The notes under the pieces were generated by a model. It had not been told where the DNA came from and did not search any database. It worked only from the letters and a program-made list of their open reading frames with translations. This document shows, in pieces, positions 23,477 to 32,388 of a DNA stretch of 64,000 bases. How positions within the stretch are numbered: the stretch's first letter is position 1; each line of letters begins with the position of its first letter. The position numbers were made by a program, and so were the translations under genes. Source of the stretch: Levilactobacillus hammesii DSM 16381 (GTDB lineage: Bacteria > Bacillota > Bacilli > Lactobacillales > Lactobacillaceae); contig NZ_AZFS01000064.1 in NCBI RefSeq assembly GCF_001434395.1, forward strand, positions 157,623-221,622, read 5' to 3'.

Positions 23477-24169
23477 ATGACCACGTTGGTATTGGTCTCC
23501 CATCCCCAGTTGGCAGATTCAACGAGTCAGCAATTCTTGAAGGAAAGTTTGCCCAGCCAGAATGTGATCTGGGAACACATCGAGGGGCAGGCGAAACTGG
23601 ATGTGGCCCAAGAACAAGCGCAGTTACGCCAAGTAGACCGCATCATTTTACAATTCCCCCTGTATTGGTACGCCGCTCCCGCTGGTCTGAAGGCGTGGGA
23701 GGATACGGTGCTCACCCGGACTTTTGTCTACGGCGATCACCGGTATCCGTTGGCGGGTAAGGAGCTGGGGATTGTCGTCACCACCGGCATGCCGGAACCG
23801 GCTTTCCAACGGGGCGGGGCCGAGGGCCTGACCCTCGACGCAGCGTTAGCCCCTCTGGCGGCCCTGGCGCAACGCGCGAAGTTGACCTGGTTACCGATTT
23901 TTCCAATCTATCAGTTCAGTTATTTGGAAGAGCCGGAAAAGTTACAGTTAGTTGTGGATTACCAGCGTTATTTGACGCAACCTCAGCCGGATAGCTTGGC
24001 TAATCGTCAGGCTTGGTTTGCCCAGCGACTCGTTGACAAGGTCCAGCAGCTACCGGCAGAGCAACAGGCGACCGGCCAGTTGATTGCCAGCGTCTTCGAC
24101 CAAAATCGCGAGCATCTCGATCAGCTGACCGACACTTTGGCAATGATTAAGGAGCAAGAAGATGACTGA
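23477..24169 (+). CDS. NAD(P)H-dependent oxidoreductase, flavodoxin-like fold
   Basis: A 230-aa protein of the NAD(P)H dehydrogenase (quinone) / modulator of drug activity group. It has the opening beta strand and loop LVLVSHPQLADSTSQ, the FMN-contact segment IILQFPLYWYAAPAGLKAWEDTV (about residues 55-77), and GKELGIVVTTGMPEPAFQRGG. The typical domain ends near residue 175 and is followed by a helical tail of about 55 residues. The ATG at 23477 with AAGGAGC upstream is chosen over the longer frame from 23408. Its 3' end overlaps a small gene by eight bases. Confidence 0.85.
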   Translation: MTTLVLVSHPQLADSTSQQFLKESLPSQNVIWEHIEGQAKLDVAQEQAQLRQVDRIILQFPLYWYAAPAGLKAWEDTVLTRTFVYGDHRYPLAGKELGIVVTTGMPEPAFQRGGAEGLTLDAALAPLAALAQRAKLTWLPIFPIYQFSYLEEPEKLQLVVDYQRYLTQPQPDSLANRQAWFAQRLVDKVQQLPAEQQATGQLIASVFDQNREHLDQLTDTLAMIKEQEDD

Positions 24170-24341
24170 ACAATCAGAATGGTTGCGCCAACAGATTGAT
24201 CAGTTGGCGAATCAACAGGAAAAGTTTACGGACCGGGCGTTCTGGCTGGCACTTAAACAAGTCGTGGCCGAGCAGGATCGGCGTAGCGAGCAGCTCGGCG
24301 GTGAGGTTGATGGCCGAACGTGGCGGCCCGACCGGTGGTAA
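24162..24341 (+). CDS. Small helical protein coupled to the oxidoreductase (59 aa)
   Basis: The ATG at 24162 lies inside the last codons of the oxidoreductase, with GGAGCAAGAAG upstream, so translation is coupled. The peptide is highly charged and helical (TEQSEWLRQQIDQLANQQEKF) with conserved-looking aromatic ends (WRPDRW). I do not recognise it. The overlap and its place before a terminator support a real gene. Confidence 0.6.
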   Translation: MTEQSEWLRQQIDQLANQQEKFTDRAFWLALKQVVAEQDRRSEQLGGEVDGRTWRPDRW

Positions 24342-24430
24342 TCGGAATGACCGGTAAGGCGAAAGGACCACCAGGTTACCCAGTTTTAGGCCAATTATTG
24401 TCACTAGTGTAGGTATTTTAAACTTTAGTC

Positions 24431-24473
24431 AAATAGCTAGGCCCACCGTATTGCAGGGGGCCTAGCTATTTTT
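24431..24473. terminator. Bidirectional terminator
   Basis: AAATAGCTAGGCCC pairs with GGGCCTAGCTATTT between convergent genes. Confidence 0.88.
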
Positions 24474-24488
24474 GGCATTCAGTTTATT

Positions 24489-25307
24489 TTAAGAAAAATC
24501 GCGATCCATGGCTGCCCAGTGATTAACGGGGCCAAACTTGTGGCCTACTTCAATGGGGGACCCAATTGCGGCGTTGACGAATTGCTTGGCAATCTCAATG
24601 GCGTGTTTCATGGGCGTGCCCTTGGCCAGTTCGGCCGTGATGCAGGCTGACAGGGAATCGCCGGTCCCGTTAACCCGGTCGGTTTCGTGGTAGGGTTCAC
24701 TCAGCCAGAAGCTCTCACCGGAGGCCAGTAGGACGAAATCCTTCACCACGGTTTGGTGAGGATCGGCGTGGCTCCCTTTGGCGATGATGTTTTTGGCGCC
24801 CATGTCCTGAAGCTTGTGTGCCGCCTTTTCCATGTCAGCATCGGAACTAATGGTCATTTCTGCAATCTTTTCGACTTCAAAGAAGTTCGGCGTCAGGACG
24901 GTTGCTAACGGAATTAAGTTGGTCCGTAAGGTGTTAAACGCGCTCTCCTCCAGCAACTGGTTACCGTGCTTGGTCATGATCACCGGATCAACCACCAGTG
25001 GGCCGAAGTCGGCGGCTTGGTAATTCTTGACGACGGTATTGATCAGCTCGGAATCGGCGAGCATGCCCGTCTTGGCGGCACGAATGTGGTAGTCGTCCGC
25101 TAGGTCCTTGAATTCCTGATCGATAAAGTCGGTGGGCATCGGCACGCTGGCGTGGATGCCATAAGAGTTACCGGCAACACAGGCGGTCATGACGGAAGCC
25201 CCGTAGACGTGACGCGCGAAGAAGGTATGCAGATCAGCCTGCATGCCGGCACTCCCATCGCTATCTGAACCCGCGATGGTGAGGGCTTGTGGGTATGAAT
25301 TTACCAT
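24489..25307 (-). CDS. Pyridoxal / hydroxymethylpyrimidine kinase (PdxK/ThiD family)
   Basis: A 272-aa ribokinase-fold kinase of vitamin salvage. The N-terminal ALTIAGSDSDGSAGMQADLHTF is the substrate-binding signature. The anion-hole and catalytic segment is VNGTGDSLSACITAELAKG (about residues 211-229), where Asp acts as base. It could phosphorylate pyridoxal/pyridoxine or the thiamine pyrimidine. With no thi or pdx neighbour the choice cannot be made; Lactobacillaceae members are often annotated PdxK. Confidence 0.85.
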   Translation of the reverse strand: MVNSYPQALTIAGSDSDGSAGMQADLHTFFARHVYGASVMTACVAGNSYGIHASVPMPTDFIDQEFKDLADDYHIRAAKTGMLADSELINTVVKNYQAADFGPLVVDPVIMTKHGNQLLEESAFNTLRTNLIPLATVLTPNFFEVEKIAEMTISSDADMEKAAHKLQDMGAKNIIAKGSHADPHQTVVKDFVLLASGESFWLSEPYHETDRVNGTGDSLSACITAELAKGTPMKHAIEIAKQFVNAAIGSPIEVGHKFGPVNHWAAMDRDFS

Positions 25308-25574
25308 GTTTAATCAACCTCCGAAATCAATACTGTAGCTTCCAGCATAGCATAGACTGGTTGGAAATGACGACTCCACCGTTCGATAAATTTATTTGTA
25401 ACGGGGCCGGCCGTGCCTAAGCCTGATCTCCCGGGGAGGAGGCGTCGGTGGTTCGAGGTTAACTGACATCCTTAACGGTGGCTAATTGCTCGTAAACTCA
25501 GGGGGAGTCGCGTAAGTTTGAACGTGAGTAGGTGGGACCGGTTGACTAGAAAATACGTGTAGAGGTGAAAACGG

Positions 25575-25871
25575 ATGAGACGTGAACAATGGTGGGTACT
25601 ATCTTGGAGTTTGGTTGGATTTGTGGTCAGTTGGTATGCGCTGGTTGGCGCTGTTCAGACAATCTATCAGTGGTTTCCCCATGAACCCGTGACTTTATTG
25701 TTCGGATTCGGACTAACTGTGATAAGCTTAGTAGGGTTGGTTCGGACCAGTAGAAAGGGACCCTGGTGGTGTCTGGTCCCAGCTACGGTGAGTGCTATTG
25801 CCGTGATACTGGGGTTAGTTGCCGACAGCACGCTGCTTTTGCTCGGCCTGACCATTCCCGGTTTTTACTAA
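25575..25871 (+). CDS. Small integral membrane protein, hypothetical (98 aa)
   Basis: I do not recognise the family. Three hydrophobic segments are visible (about residues 8-28, 38-56, 67-92), rich in Trp and Val. GAGGTG precedes the ATG by about eight bases. It lies 35 bases before the cytosine deaminase gene and may share its transcript. Confidence 0.55.
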   Translation: MRREQWWVLSWSLVGFVVSWYALVGAVQTIYQWFPHEPVTLLFGFGLTVISLVGLVRTSRKGPWWCLVPATVSAIAVILGLVADSTLLLLGLTIPGFY

Positions 25872-25906
25872 TCTGATGAAAAAGTGTAGGAGGTAGGTTA
25901 ACGCGC

Positions 25907-27145
25907 ATGTTAATTCAACAAGGTCTCATCGAAAACGCACAGCAGCCACAGGATATTCGTATTGAGGACGGGAAGTTTACGGCAATTGCCGATCACTTAA
26001 CGGCTAAAGACAATGAACAGGTGATCGATGCGCAGGGGAAATTAATTTTACCGCCATTTGTTGATCCACACGTTCATTTGGACAGTACCATGACGGCGGG
26101 CGATCCCGAATGGAACCAGTCAGGGACGCTGTTTGACGGGATTCGTATCTGGTCCGAACGGAAGAAGACGTTGAGTATTGAAGACGTTAAGACTCGGTCT
26201 CGCCAAGCGTTGGAACGTCAGGCAAGCCACGGGGTTCAGTTTGTTCGGTCCCACGTGGATGTCACCGATCCTAATTTGACGGCATTGAAGGCCTTGATTC
26301 AGGTTCGTGATGAGGTCAAAGACTTTATCGAGTTGCAACTCGTGGCCTTCCCACAAGAGGGTATCCTGTCATTCCCACACGGTAAGGAATTAATGGAACA
26401 GGCGGCCAAGCTGGGTGTTGACGTGATTGGGGCTATCCCACACTTTGAGTTTACCCGAGAATACAGCGTGGAATCTCTGCACTTTGCCGTTGATTTAGCG
26501 CAAAAGTATGGCAAGCTGGTGGATGCCCACTGTGACGAAATCGATGATCCTGCCTCACGTGGCCTTGAAACGTTAGCTACCTTGGCCTTGGAGACTGGCT
26601 TGGGCGACCAAGTGACGGCTAGCCATACCACGGCCATGGGCTCTTACAACAACGCCTATGCTTACAAGCTAATGCGCCTATTGCAGATGTCACACATCAA
26701 CATGATTTCTAACCCGCTGATCAATACCCACTTGGGTGGTCGTTTTGACACGTACCCTAAGCGGCGTGGCTTAACCCGGGTTAAGGAACTAAATGCGGCC
26801 GGGGTTAATGTGGCCTTTGGTGAAGATGACATCAAGGATCCTTGGTATCCTATGGGTGACGGCAACATGCTGGATGCGCTCCACATGGGGATTCACGTGA
26901 CTCAGATGATGGGTTACGATGACATCATGGGTTCCTACAAGTTCGTTACGACTAACGGAGCTAAGGCCATGCACGTCAGCGACCATTATGGCATCGCTGA
27001 GGGCAAGCCGGCCAACTTGGTCATCATGAACAATGACAACTTCTACAACGCCTTAAATCAGCGCTCAGAAGTGCTATACTCCATTCACCACGGTAACGTG
27101 ATTGTGAAGACCGATCCCAAACAGGTCCACTTGAATTTAAAATAA
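25907..27145 (+). CDS. codA: Cytosine deaminase (amidohydrolase family)
   Basis: A 412-aa metal-dependent hydrolase converting cytosine to uracil for pyrimidine salvage. Metal and substrate motifs are in order: DPHVHLD (residues 53-59), QLVAFPQEG, DAHCDEIDD (about residue 205), ASHTTAMGSYN (about 238) and FGEDDIKDPWYPMGDGNML. Downstream of the catalytic His, NPLINTHLGGRFDTYPKRRG matches E. coli CodA closely. In the last motif CodA has FGHDDV; here the His is Glu while the metal-binding Asp is kept. A GGAGG lies about 14 bases before the ATG, a long spacing. Confidence 0.88.
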   Translation: MLIQQGLIENAQQPQDIRIEDGKFTAIADHLTAKDNEQVIDAQGKLILPPFVDPHVHLDSTMTAGDPEWNQSGTLFDGIRIWSERKKTLSIEDVKTRSRQALERQASHGVQFVRSHVDVTDPNLTALKALIQVRDEVKDFIELQLVAFPQEGILSFPHGKELMEQAAKLGVDVIGAIPHFEFTREYSVESLHFAVDLAQKYGKLVDAHCDEIDDPASRGLETLATLALETGLGDQVTASHTTAMGSYNNAYAYKLMRLLQMSHINMISNPLINTHLGGRFDTYPKRRGLTRVKELNAAGVNVAFGEDDIKDPWYPMGDGNMLDALHMGIHVTQMMGYDDIMGSYKFVTTNGAKAMHVSDHYGIAEGKPANLVIMNNDNFYNALNQRSEVLYSIHHGNVIVKTDPKQVHLNLK

Positions 27146-27167
27146 ATTAATTTTTAGATAACCAAAC

Positions 27168-27215
27168 AGGCATCACGGTCATTCCGGTTGAGGCGGGGAT
27201 CGTGATGCCTATTTG
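27168..27215 (+). terminator. Terminator of codA
   Basis: AGGCATCACG pairs with CGTGATGCCT; the tail is only moderately T-rich. Confidence 0.7.
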
Positions 27216-27220
27216 AATAC

Positions 27221-27262
27221 AAAAAAATCTCCCCGTTTCCTAGTATCAGGAATGGAGAGATT
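27221..27262 (-). terminator. Terminator of the downstream minus-strand gene
   Basis: On the minus strand AATCTCTCC pairs imperfectly with GGGGAGATT, followed by seven T. Confidence 0.7.
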
Positions 27263-27276
27263 CTCGCGTAAAGTTG

Positions 27277-27756
27277 TTATTTTTTAGACTTCGCACGCTT
27301 TACTTTTTTAACGGTCGTTACGGTAACCGGTTTGGGTGCCACAACGGGCTTTTTCTTTTCTTGGTGTTGGGCGCGTAGTTGATCCTTCAACGCCTCAATC
27401 TCGGCGACGTGTTCCTCTTTCCAACTTTGGTAAGAACCAGCGGAGTCCGTATCGTTGGGCTTCAAGCCAGTGTTTAGCCAGAAACAGGCCTCGGACAAAC
27501 TCGGAAAATTGTGAATCCACAAAGTTTGTCCGTTGTCGGAATCAAAGGCGACGTAGGAACGGAAATGTTTCTTTAAAAAAGTATGCCGCCGAATCTTAAA
27601 GGCCTCGCGCTTACGGGTTAACCGATAGTCTGGTAAGATATATTGGCCGGAGGTGGCCAGTTGTGGAAAACGTTCGTCACGTTGTTCACGCTGGTCCTTA
27701 AGCATCGCGCGGGCTTGGTCGACGGTAATCATGGACGCATGGATTGGATTCTTCAT
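27277..27756 (-). CDS. Hypothetical basic protein (159 aa)
   Basis: I do not recognise a family. The N-terminal part has ITVDQARAMLKDQREQRDERFP, the centre holds aromatic segments (YVAFDSDNGQTLWIHNFPSLSEACFWL), and the C-terminus is a Lys- and Val-rich tail (KKPVVAPKPVTVTTVKKVKR) that may be disordered and bind nucleic acid. The ATG at 27756 follows a GGGGG Shine-Dalgarno. It is monocistronic, with its own terminator. The 275 bases upstream show nothing else I can support. Confidence 0.65.
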   Translation of the reverse strand: MKNPIHASMITVDQARAMLKDQREQRDERFPQLATSGQYILPDYRLTRKREAFKIRRHTFLKKHFRSYVAFDSDNGQTLWIHNFPSLSEACFWLNTGLKPNDTDSAGSYQSWKEEHVAEIEALKDQLRAQHQEKKKPVVAPKPVTVTTVKKVKRAKSKK

Positions 27757-28031
27757 CAAAAACCCCCTTAAAAATTTGGAAAAATAAGTAAAAATGACAG
27801 TCTCCGGCCATTACTCACACTTACAAGATTAGCATAATCTAAAAGTTATGGAAACAATTTACACTTTAAAATTATTGATTTTTAAGGTTTATGGTGGTCG
27901 TGGGCAGAAAAAGTTTTTAAGGCCCTAGTTAGGATGGTATCGGCTTCATAAAGCACGTAATAGCGGATTTATTTAGAATGCGGCAAACTATGGTAAACTA
28001 GCTTAGACTAGGTTGAAAGTGAGGAATGAAT

Positions 28032-28898
28032 TTGGCACAGAAATACTACGCAGTTCGCCGCGGTCGCAAGCCCGGTATCTACCGAACTTGGGCGGAAACC
28101 CAAGCACAGGTCACCGGCTTCTCCGGGGCCCAGTATAAGAGCTTCACGTCGGCGAGTGCTGCAGACGCCTTCATGCAGGGCCAGGCAACGCCGAGTGCGC
28201 CCAAGGCCAGTAAAGCGGCCCGGACGACGACACCTGCTCATCCCGTTTCTGCGGCGATCACCGTCTACACGGATGGTGGCTCGCGAAACACCGGAAATGT
28301 CGCTGGTGGACACGTGAGAACCGGCGACAAGGCCGCTTGGGCCTATCGCATTGAACTTCCCGCTGATGTTGTGACGGGATCCGATGGTGAATTTGGGGCC
28401 AGCAATAATCGAATGGAGATCATGGCGTTTCGTAATGCGCTCCAGAAGCTAGTCGACTTAAACCAGAATCAGACCAGCATTGTCTTTGTCTTAGACTCCC
28501 GGTACGTTTTGAACGCCGTTACTGAGGGCTGGCTAGCTGGCTGGAAACGGCGTGGCTGGAAGCGAAGCGCGGGGCCGTTGGCCAACGCCGAGCTGTGGCA
28601 GGACGTTGATCGTCTGTTGCCACAATTTACACAGCTCAGTTATCAATGGACCAAGGGACACGCGACCAACCAAGGAAATGTGTTCGTGGATCATTTGTTA
28701 AACGAGACCATGGATGGGATGGGGCAAGAACGCCACCATGCTGCGGTCAAACCGGTTGCTTCGCGTCCAGCAGCACTGGCTAGTTCGGCGACTGCGAAAC
28801 ACCCTCAGGCGGCATCCTCACAGGCACCGCTGAAGCATACAACGGCTGAGCAATCGCTCGCTGACATTGCGAAAGGGTTGCGTGACCTACCGTTTTAA
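28032..28898 (+). CDS. rnhA: Ribonuclease HI with N-terminal hybrid-binding domain
   Basis: A 288-aa enzyme that cuts RNA in RNA-DNA hybrids. Residues 1-45 (KYYAVRRGRKPGIYRTWAET...KSFTSASAADAF) form the viroplasmin/hybrid-binding domain, then an Ala-rich linker, then the RNase H domain with catalytic residues in VYTDGGSRN, NNRMEIMAF, FVLDSRYV and NVFVDHLLN. WTKGHATNQGN is the handle/His loop. A low-complexity tail of about 55 residues ends in LADIAKGLRDLPF. TTG 28032 is chosen because GAGGA lies six bases upstream; ATG 28026 overlaps that site. Confidence 0.92.
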   Translation: MAQKYYAVRRGRKPGIYRTWAETQAQVTGFSGAQYKSFTSASAADAFMQGQATPSAPKASKAARTTTPAHPVSAAITVYTDGGSRNTGNVAGGHVRTGDKAAWAYRIELPADVVTGSDGEFGASNNRMEIMAFRNALQKLVDLNQNQTSIVFVLDSRYVLNAVTEGWLAGWKRRGWKRSAGPLANAELWQDVDRLLPQFTQLSYQWTKGHATNQGNVFVDHLLNETMDGMGQERHHAAVKPVASRPAALASSATAKHPQAASSQAPLKHTTAEQSLADIAKGLRDLPF

Positions 28899-29026
28899 GG
28901 TGATTAAGGGTATAATACCAGCTAGGGATAAAATGCGGCTAATCTAATCGGGAAGACTAGCACCGGACTAGCGGTGACTAGGCAATCGATTTGTTTCAAA
29001 ATTATGTGATGAATGGGGTACCGACG

Positions 29027-29491
29027 ATGCAAGCAAAGTTAATTCCATATCTGGAATTTGAAAACGCCAAAGAAGCTATTGCGTATTATCAGAGCGTCTT
29101 TGGGGCAACCAACGCCTACCGGGTCAGCCCGACGGCCGAGGAAGTCGAACAGTTTGGGTTAGCACCCACGGTTAATTTAGACGAAATGACCATGAGTGGT
29201 GGGTTTAAGATCCTGGGCTTGGACATTCAGTGTGCCGATGCCTTGATGGGTCAGCCCACGTCCTCCACGTTGATTTCACTGATGATCGACGTGGATGCGG
29301 ACGACTCCGCCAGCGTGAAGGAATTGGCAGGCCTGTACCAACGGCTTCTCAAGTCCGACGTGAAGGTCATCAGTCCCTTCGGTGAACAGAGCTCCGGGGG
29401 CAAGATGGGGCAGGTCGTGGACGCTTACGGGATTACCTGGATCTTGCGTGAACAGACGATGCCGGGTGACACGGTTAGTGAAAATGCCTAA
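29027..29491 (+). CDS. VOC family protein, PhnB/glyoxalase-like
   Basis: A 154-aa protein of the vicinal oxygen chelate superfamily. It opens AKLIPYLEFENAKEAIAYYQSVFGA, the usual PhnB-like start, and ends DAYGITWILRE. PhnB-like proteins often lack a full metal site, so an enzymatic role is not certain. ATG 29027 has GGGG eight bases upstream; the longer frame from 28991 is less likely. A TATAAT at about 28911 could be its -10. Confidence 0.82.
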   Translation: MQAKLIPYLEFENAKEAIAYYQSVFGATNAYRVSPTAEEVEQFGLAPTVNLDEMTMSGGFKILGLDIQCADALMGQPTSSTLISLMIDVDADDSASVKELAGLYQRLLKSDVKVISPFGEQSSGGKMGQVVDAYGITWILREQTMPGDTVSENA

Positions 29492-29541
29492 CGGGGTCGC
29501 CAATAGGGGATCGTGAGTGATTAATTTACAAATAAACTGCT

Positions 29542-29573
29542 GGGAATGAGCGCGTTTAGCTCATTCCTTTTTT
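29542..29573 (+). terminator. Terminator
   Basis: GGAATGAGC pairs with GCTCATTCC, followed by TTTTTT. Confidence 0.9.
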
Positions 29574-29662
29574 ACGTCACTGTGGGTTGTAACCATCCGT
29601 AAGACGCAATGATACAGAAAATCAAGATGAAAATTAAAATACCGGCGATATTACTTTAAAAT

Positions 29663-29726
29663 GCCGCCTTACCGTTTCTCAGGCCGCCGGCGGTCCCCCA
29701 GCCGGAATCTCTGGTAGCCGCAGGTG
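29663..29726 (+). repeat. Deletion derivative joining the two ends of the A+B repeat
   Basis: GCCGCCTTACCG (start of family A) is directly joined to TTCTCAGGCCGC..GCGGTCCCC and GCCGGAATCTCTGG.AGCCGCAGGTG (end of block B). About 400 internal bases of the composite at 13463-13925 are absent. The rest of the 29492-29855 gap contains only the terminator at 29542. Confidence 0.7.
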
Positions 29727-29855
29727 AGAATGTACATCTAACTTAGGGGTTCAAAACCTTTCCACAGGGGACTGCCCCATAGCGGACTAGATGCCCTCTT
29801 TGGGGAAAGCCCGTGGCAAGTGTTATCATGGAATACAAGAGGAGTGATTGATGTA

Positions 29856-30461
29856 ATGACAACAGAACGGGAAAAAATGACGGCGGGTCAGCCCTATGAT
29901 CAATTCGATGCTGAATTAATTGCACGGCGGGTCGCTGCGAGAAAGCAACTGCGCGCAGTCAATCAACTGGATGATAACGCGCAGCGAAACAACGGTTATC
30001 GCAAGTTGATCGCGGATAGTGGGGATGACTTCTTCGTTGAAGCTGGGTTGGAATACGACTACGGCTGGAACATTCACATTGGCGATCATTTTTATGGTAA
30101 TTACAACATGACTTTGTTGGATACCTGCCCAATCACGATTGGCGAGCACTGCTACTTCGGTCCCAATGTCGGGCTGTACACACCGGTTCATCCCTTGAAT
30201 GCGATGGCTCGGGTCCATGATGTTGAAATGGGGGCACCAATCACGATTGGTGATAACGCCTGGTTCGGTGGCAACGTGACGGTTTTACCTGGTGTCACGT
30301 TAGGGAATAATGTCGTCGTTGGTGCCGGCGCCGTCGTCACGAAGTCCTTCGGTGATAACGTGGTATTGGTGGGGAATCCCGCTCACGCCATCAAGGAAAT
30401 TGACAACGGTCCCACTGGAAATGCCGCTGCCAAGGCAAAGTGGCCAGAAAAGCTTGACTAA
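29856..30461 (+). CDS. maa: Sugar O-acetyltransferase, maltose acetyltransferase type
   Basis: A 201-aa acetyl-CoA-dependent enzyme with a left-handed beta-helix. Residues 1-60 form the Mac domain (EREKMTAGQPYDQFDAELIARRVAARKQL). Hexapeptide repeats follow (ITIGEHCYFGPNVGLYTPVHPLN, catalytic His in VHP; then ITIGDNAWFGGNVTVLPGV and VVVGAGAVVTKSF). Acceptor sugar not determined. The ATG at 29856 lies about 11 bases after AGAGGAG. It appears monocistronic. Confidence 0.9.
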   Translation: MTTEREKMTAGQPYDQFDAELIARRVAARKQLRAVNQLDDNAQRNNGYRKLIADSGDDFFVEAGLEYDYGWNIHIGDHFYGNYNMTLLDTCPITIGEHCYFGPNVGLYTPVHPLNAMARVHDVEMGAPITIGDNAWFGGNVTVLPGVTLGNNVVVGAGAVVTKSFGDNVVLVGNPAHAIKEIDNGPTGNAAAKAKWPEKLD

Positions 30462-30525
30462 CACAAAGAGTTAAGCTATCACCTAAATTCTAATCAAATT
30501 CTTAGAATGCAATAGCCATTGGCTA

Positions 30526-30539
30526 TGTAAACGCTTTAA
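30526..30539. promoter_or_regulatory. Candidate cre site before the BCCT gene
   Basis: TGTAAACGCTTTAA matches the CcpA consensus TGWAANCGNTNWCA at all fixed positions but one. It lies about 55 bases upstream of the TATAAT at 30595-30600, suggesting carbon-dependent control. Confidence 0.45.
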
Positions 30540-30658
30540 TTCCGAAAGAAATTTCTTATCCATCAGCAAGATTTTACTAATCCTAGTGTCCGCGTATAAT
30601 AGACTTTGGATATTGATTCAAAGAGATTTGCGTAGGCAATTTGTATGTAACCGTAATG

Positions 30659-30706
30659 GCGCTGTACAGGTGGCTCGTGTGACGACCCATGTATTAGCGC
30701 TTTTTT
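30659..30706 (+). terminator. Terminator-like hairpin in the BCCT leader
   Basis: GCGCT (30659-30663) pairs with AGCGC (30696-30700), supported by TACA..TGG with CCA.TGTA, and is followed by TTTTTT. It lies downstream of the TATAAT at 30595 and before the gene, so it would act as an attenuator. The sensing part of the leader is not recognised. A second hairpin CTGGGAG/CTCCCAG (30733-30750) precedes the Shine-Dalgarno. Confidence 0.6.
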
Positions 30707-30773
30707 CGTACAATCTCTTCGAAGCATGACCGCTGGGAGTTCGCTCCCAGGAAACAAATGAGGAGGATTATTT

Positions 30774-32387
30774 ATTTTAGCGCGTAAAAATATTGATAAG
30801 TTAGTATTCGTACCAACCATCGTTTTATTTATTCTCGCGTCATTGCTATTTATCTTAGGTGGTAACCAATTACAAACCACTCTGAGTTCTCTATTGAACT
30901 GGATTGATACTCGCATGTCATGGGCCTATATGATGGTGTACGTGATCAACTTCTTATTTTTTATGTATTTAGCATTTGGTAAGTTTGGTAAAATTAAGTT
31001 GGGTGATGCCAATGACAAGCCCCATTACAGTAACTTTCAGTGGGGGTCAATGGTTTTCGCCACGGCGATCGATGCCAGTATTTTGATGCTGTCTATCGTT
31101 GATCCACTGCGGTACCTGCAACACCCAGCCTTCGGGTTTAAGCCATTTTCAAGTAACGCCTACAGTGCTGCCCACATGATGGGGCAGTTCAACTGGGGCC
31201 CCATGGCTTGGATGATGTTTGCACCAGCAACGATTGCGATTGCTTACGTCCTGTACGTGAAGCACGCCAAGGTTCAACGAGTCAGTGCCGCGATCACCAG
31301 TCTTCAGGGTGACAGCACAGGAAAAGTCATTGCACGGCACGTGGTCGACTTCTTAGTGGTCTTTGGGATTATGGGCGGGATCGGTTCGTCCGTCGGGATG
31401 GAAATTCCGATTATTTCCAAAGTACTCAGCCGGCTGACTGGGGTTCAAGATAACCTCATGCTTAAAATTGAACTCTTTATCATTTTGTTTATTCTGTTTG
31501 CCGTTACGGTATTCCATGGTTTAAATGGTGGGATTAACCGTTTGAGTTCCGCTCACATTTGGACGGCGTTGGGTCTGTTAGCCATTATTTTAATCATCGG
31601 GCCCACGGTTTATATTTTAAATTCTGAAACCAATAGTATTGGGTTAATGGCCCAAAAGTTTATTGCTATGTCAACGAACACGATGCCTAACGGTGGGGAT
31701 AGTACCGCTCAGCAGGAAACCATTTTCTACTGGGGCTGGTGGTTATCCTACATGCCCGTCATGGGACTGTTCATTGCCCGGATTTCCAAGGGCCGGACGA
31801 TTCGTCAGGTCTTAGTGGGGATGCTCACTTACGGTGCCTTAGGGTGCATGAGTTTCTATGCTATCTTCGGGGGCTACTCATTGTGGCTCCAACAAACCGG
31901 GGCCGTCAACTTGGTCCACATCTTAAACACGCAGGGTCAAGCCGCCGTGGTTGCCACGGTGATTGCCACGTTGCCATTTAAGATGATTATCTTGGCATTG
32001 TACTGTATCTCATGTTTCATCTTCCTGGCAACGACGATTTCATCGTCCGCCTTCATCGTGTCATCCTTTACCAGTCTTCACTTGGATGACGGTCAGGAAC
32101 CAAGTCGTTGGAACCGGATGATCTGGGTCGTTGTCTTTATCATCTTCTCCTTCGGGATTGTGATGGTTGGGGGCTTCAAGACCGTTCAAACCGTGTCAAC
32201 GATCGCTGGGTTCCCACTGATGTTTGTCTGCATCTTGCTGTTGCATTCAATCTGGCACATGTTGGCAGCCAAGCCAAAGCCAGCACCAGTGGTGGTTCCA
32301 CAACCAGTTGTGGTTCGGCGGATTACCGTCGAATTGCCACGTGCGGTTCGTGGACCGATGATCTTGTCACCGGATCACGCGAGATAG
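30774..32387 (+). CDS. BCCT family osmolyte transporter, apparent non-ATG start
   Basis: A roughly 537-aa, 12-helix transporter of the betaine/carnitine/choline family. The conserved loop TIFYWGWWLSYMPVMGLFIARISKGRTIRQ, rich in Trp and Arg, is diagnostic. The usual Trp motif of helix 4 is altered (ATAIDASILMLSIVDPLRYL). The first helix (LVFVPTIVLFILASLLFIL) begins upstream of any ATG, GTG or TTG that follows the strong AGGAGG at 30761-30766. The codon at the right distance is ATT (30774), giving (M)LARKNIDKLVF. The TTG at 30843 would cut helix 1 in half. Initiation at AUU or an unrecognised sequence error are the alternatives. Confidence 0.8.
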   Translation: MLARKNIDKLVFVPTIVLFILASLLFILGGNQLQTTLSSLLNWIDTRMSWAYMMVYVINFLFFMYLAFGKFGKIKLGDANDKPHYSNFQWGSMVFATAIDASILMLSIVDPLRYLQHPAFGFKPFSSNAYSAAHMMGQFNWGPMAWMMFAPATIAIAYVLYVKHAKVQRVSAAITSLQGDSTGKVIARHVVDFLVVFGIMGGIGSSVGMEIPIISKVLSRLTGVQDNLMLKIELFIILFILFAVTVFHGLNGGINRLSSAHIWTALGLLAIILIIGPTVYILNSETNSIGLMAQKFIAMSTNTMPNGGDSTAQQETIFYWGWWLSYMPVMGLFIARISKGRTIRQVLVGMLTYGALGCMSFYAIFGGYSLWLQQTGAVNLVHILNTQGQAAVVATVIATLPFKMIILALYCISCFIFLATTISSSAFIVSSFTSLHLDDGQEPSRWNRMIWVVVFIIFSFGIVMVGGFKTVQTVSTIAGFPLMFVCILLLHSIWHMLAAKPKPAPVVVPQPVVVRRITVELPRAVRGPMILSPDHAR

Positions 32388-32388
32388 A

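Noticed and set aside
28026..28031. ATG 28026 as start of RNase HI
   Set aside because: It overlaps the Shine-Dalgarno; TTG 28032 has normal spacing.
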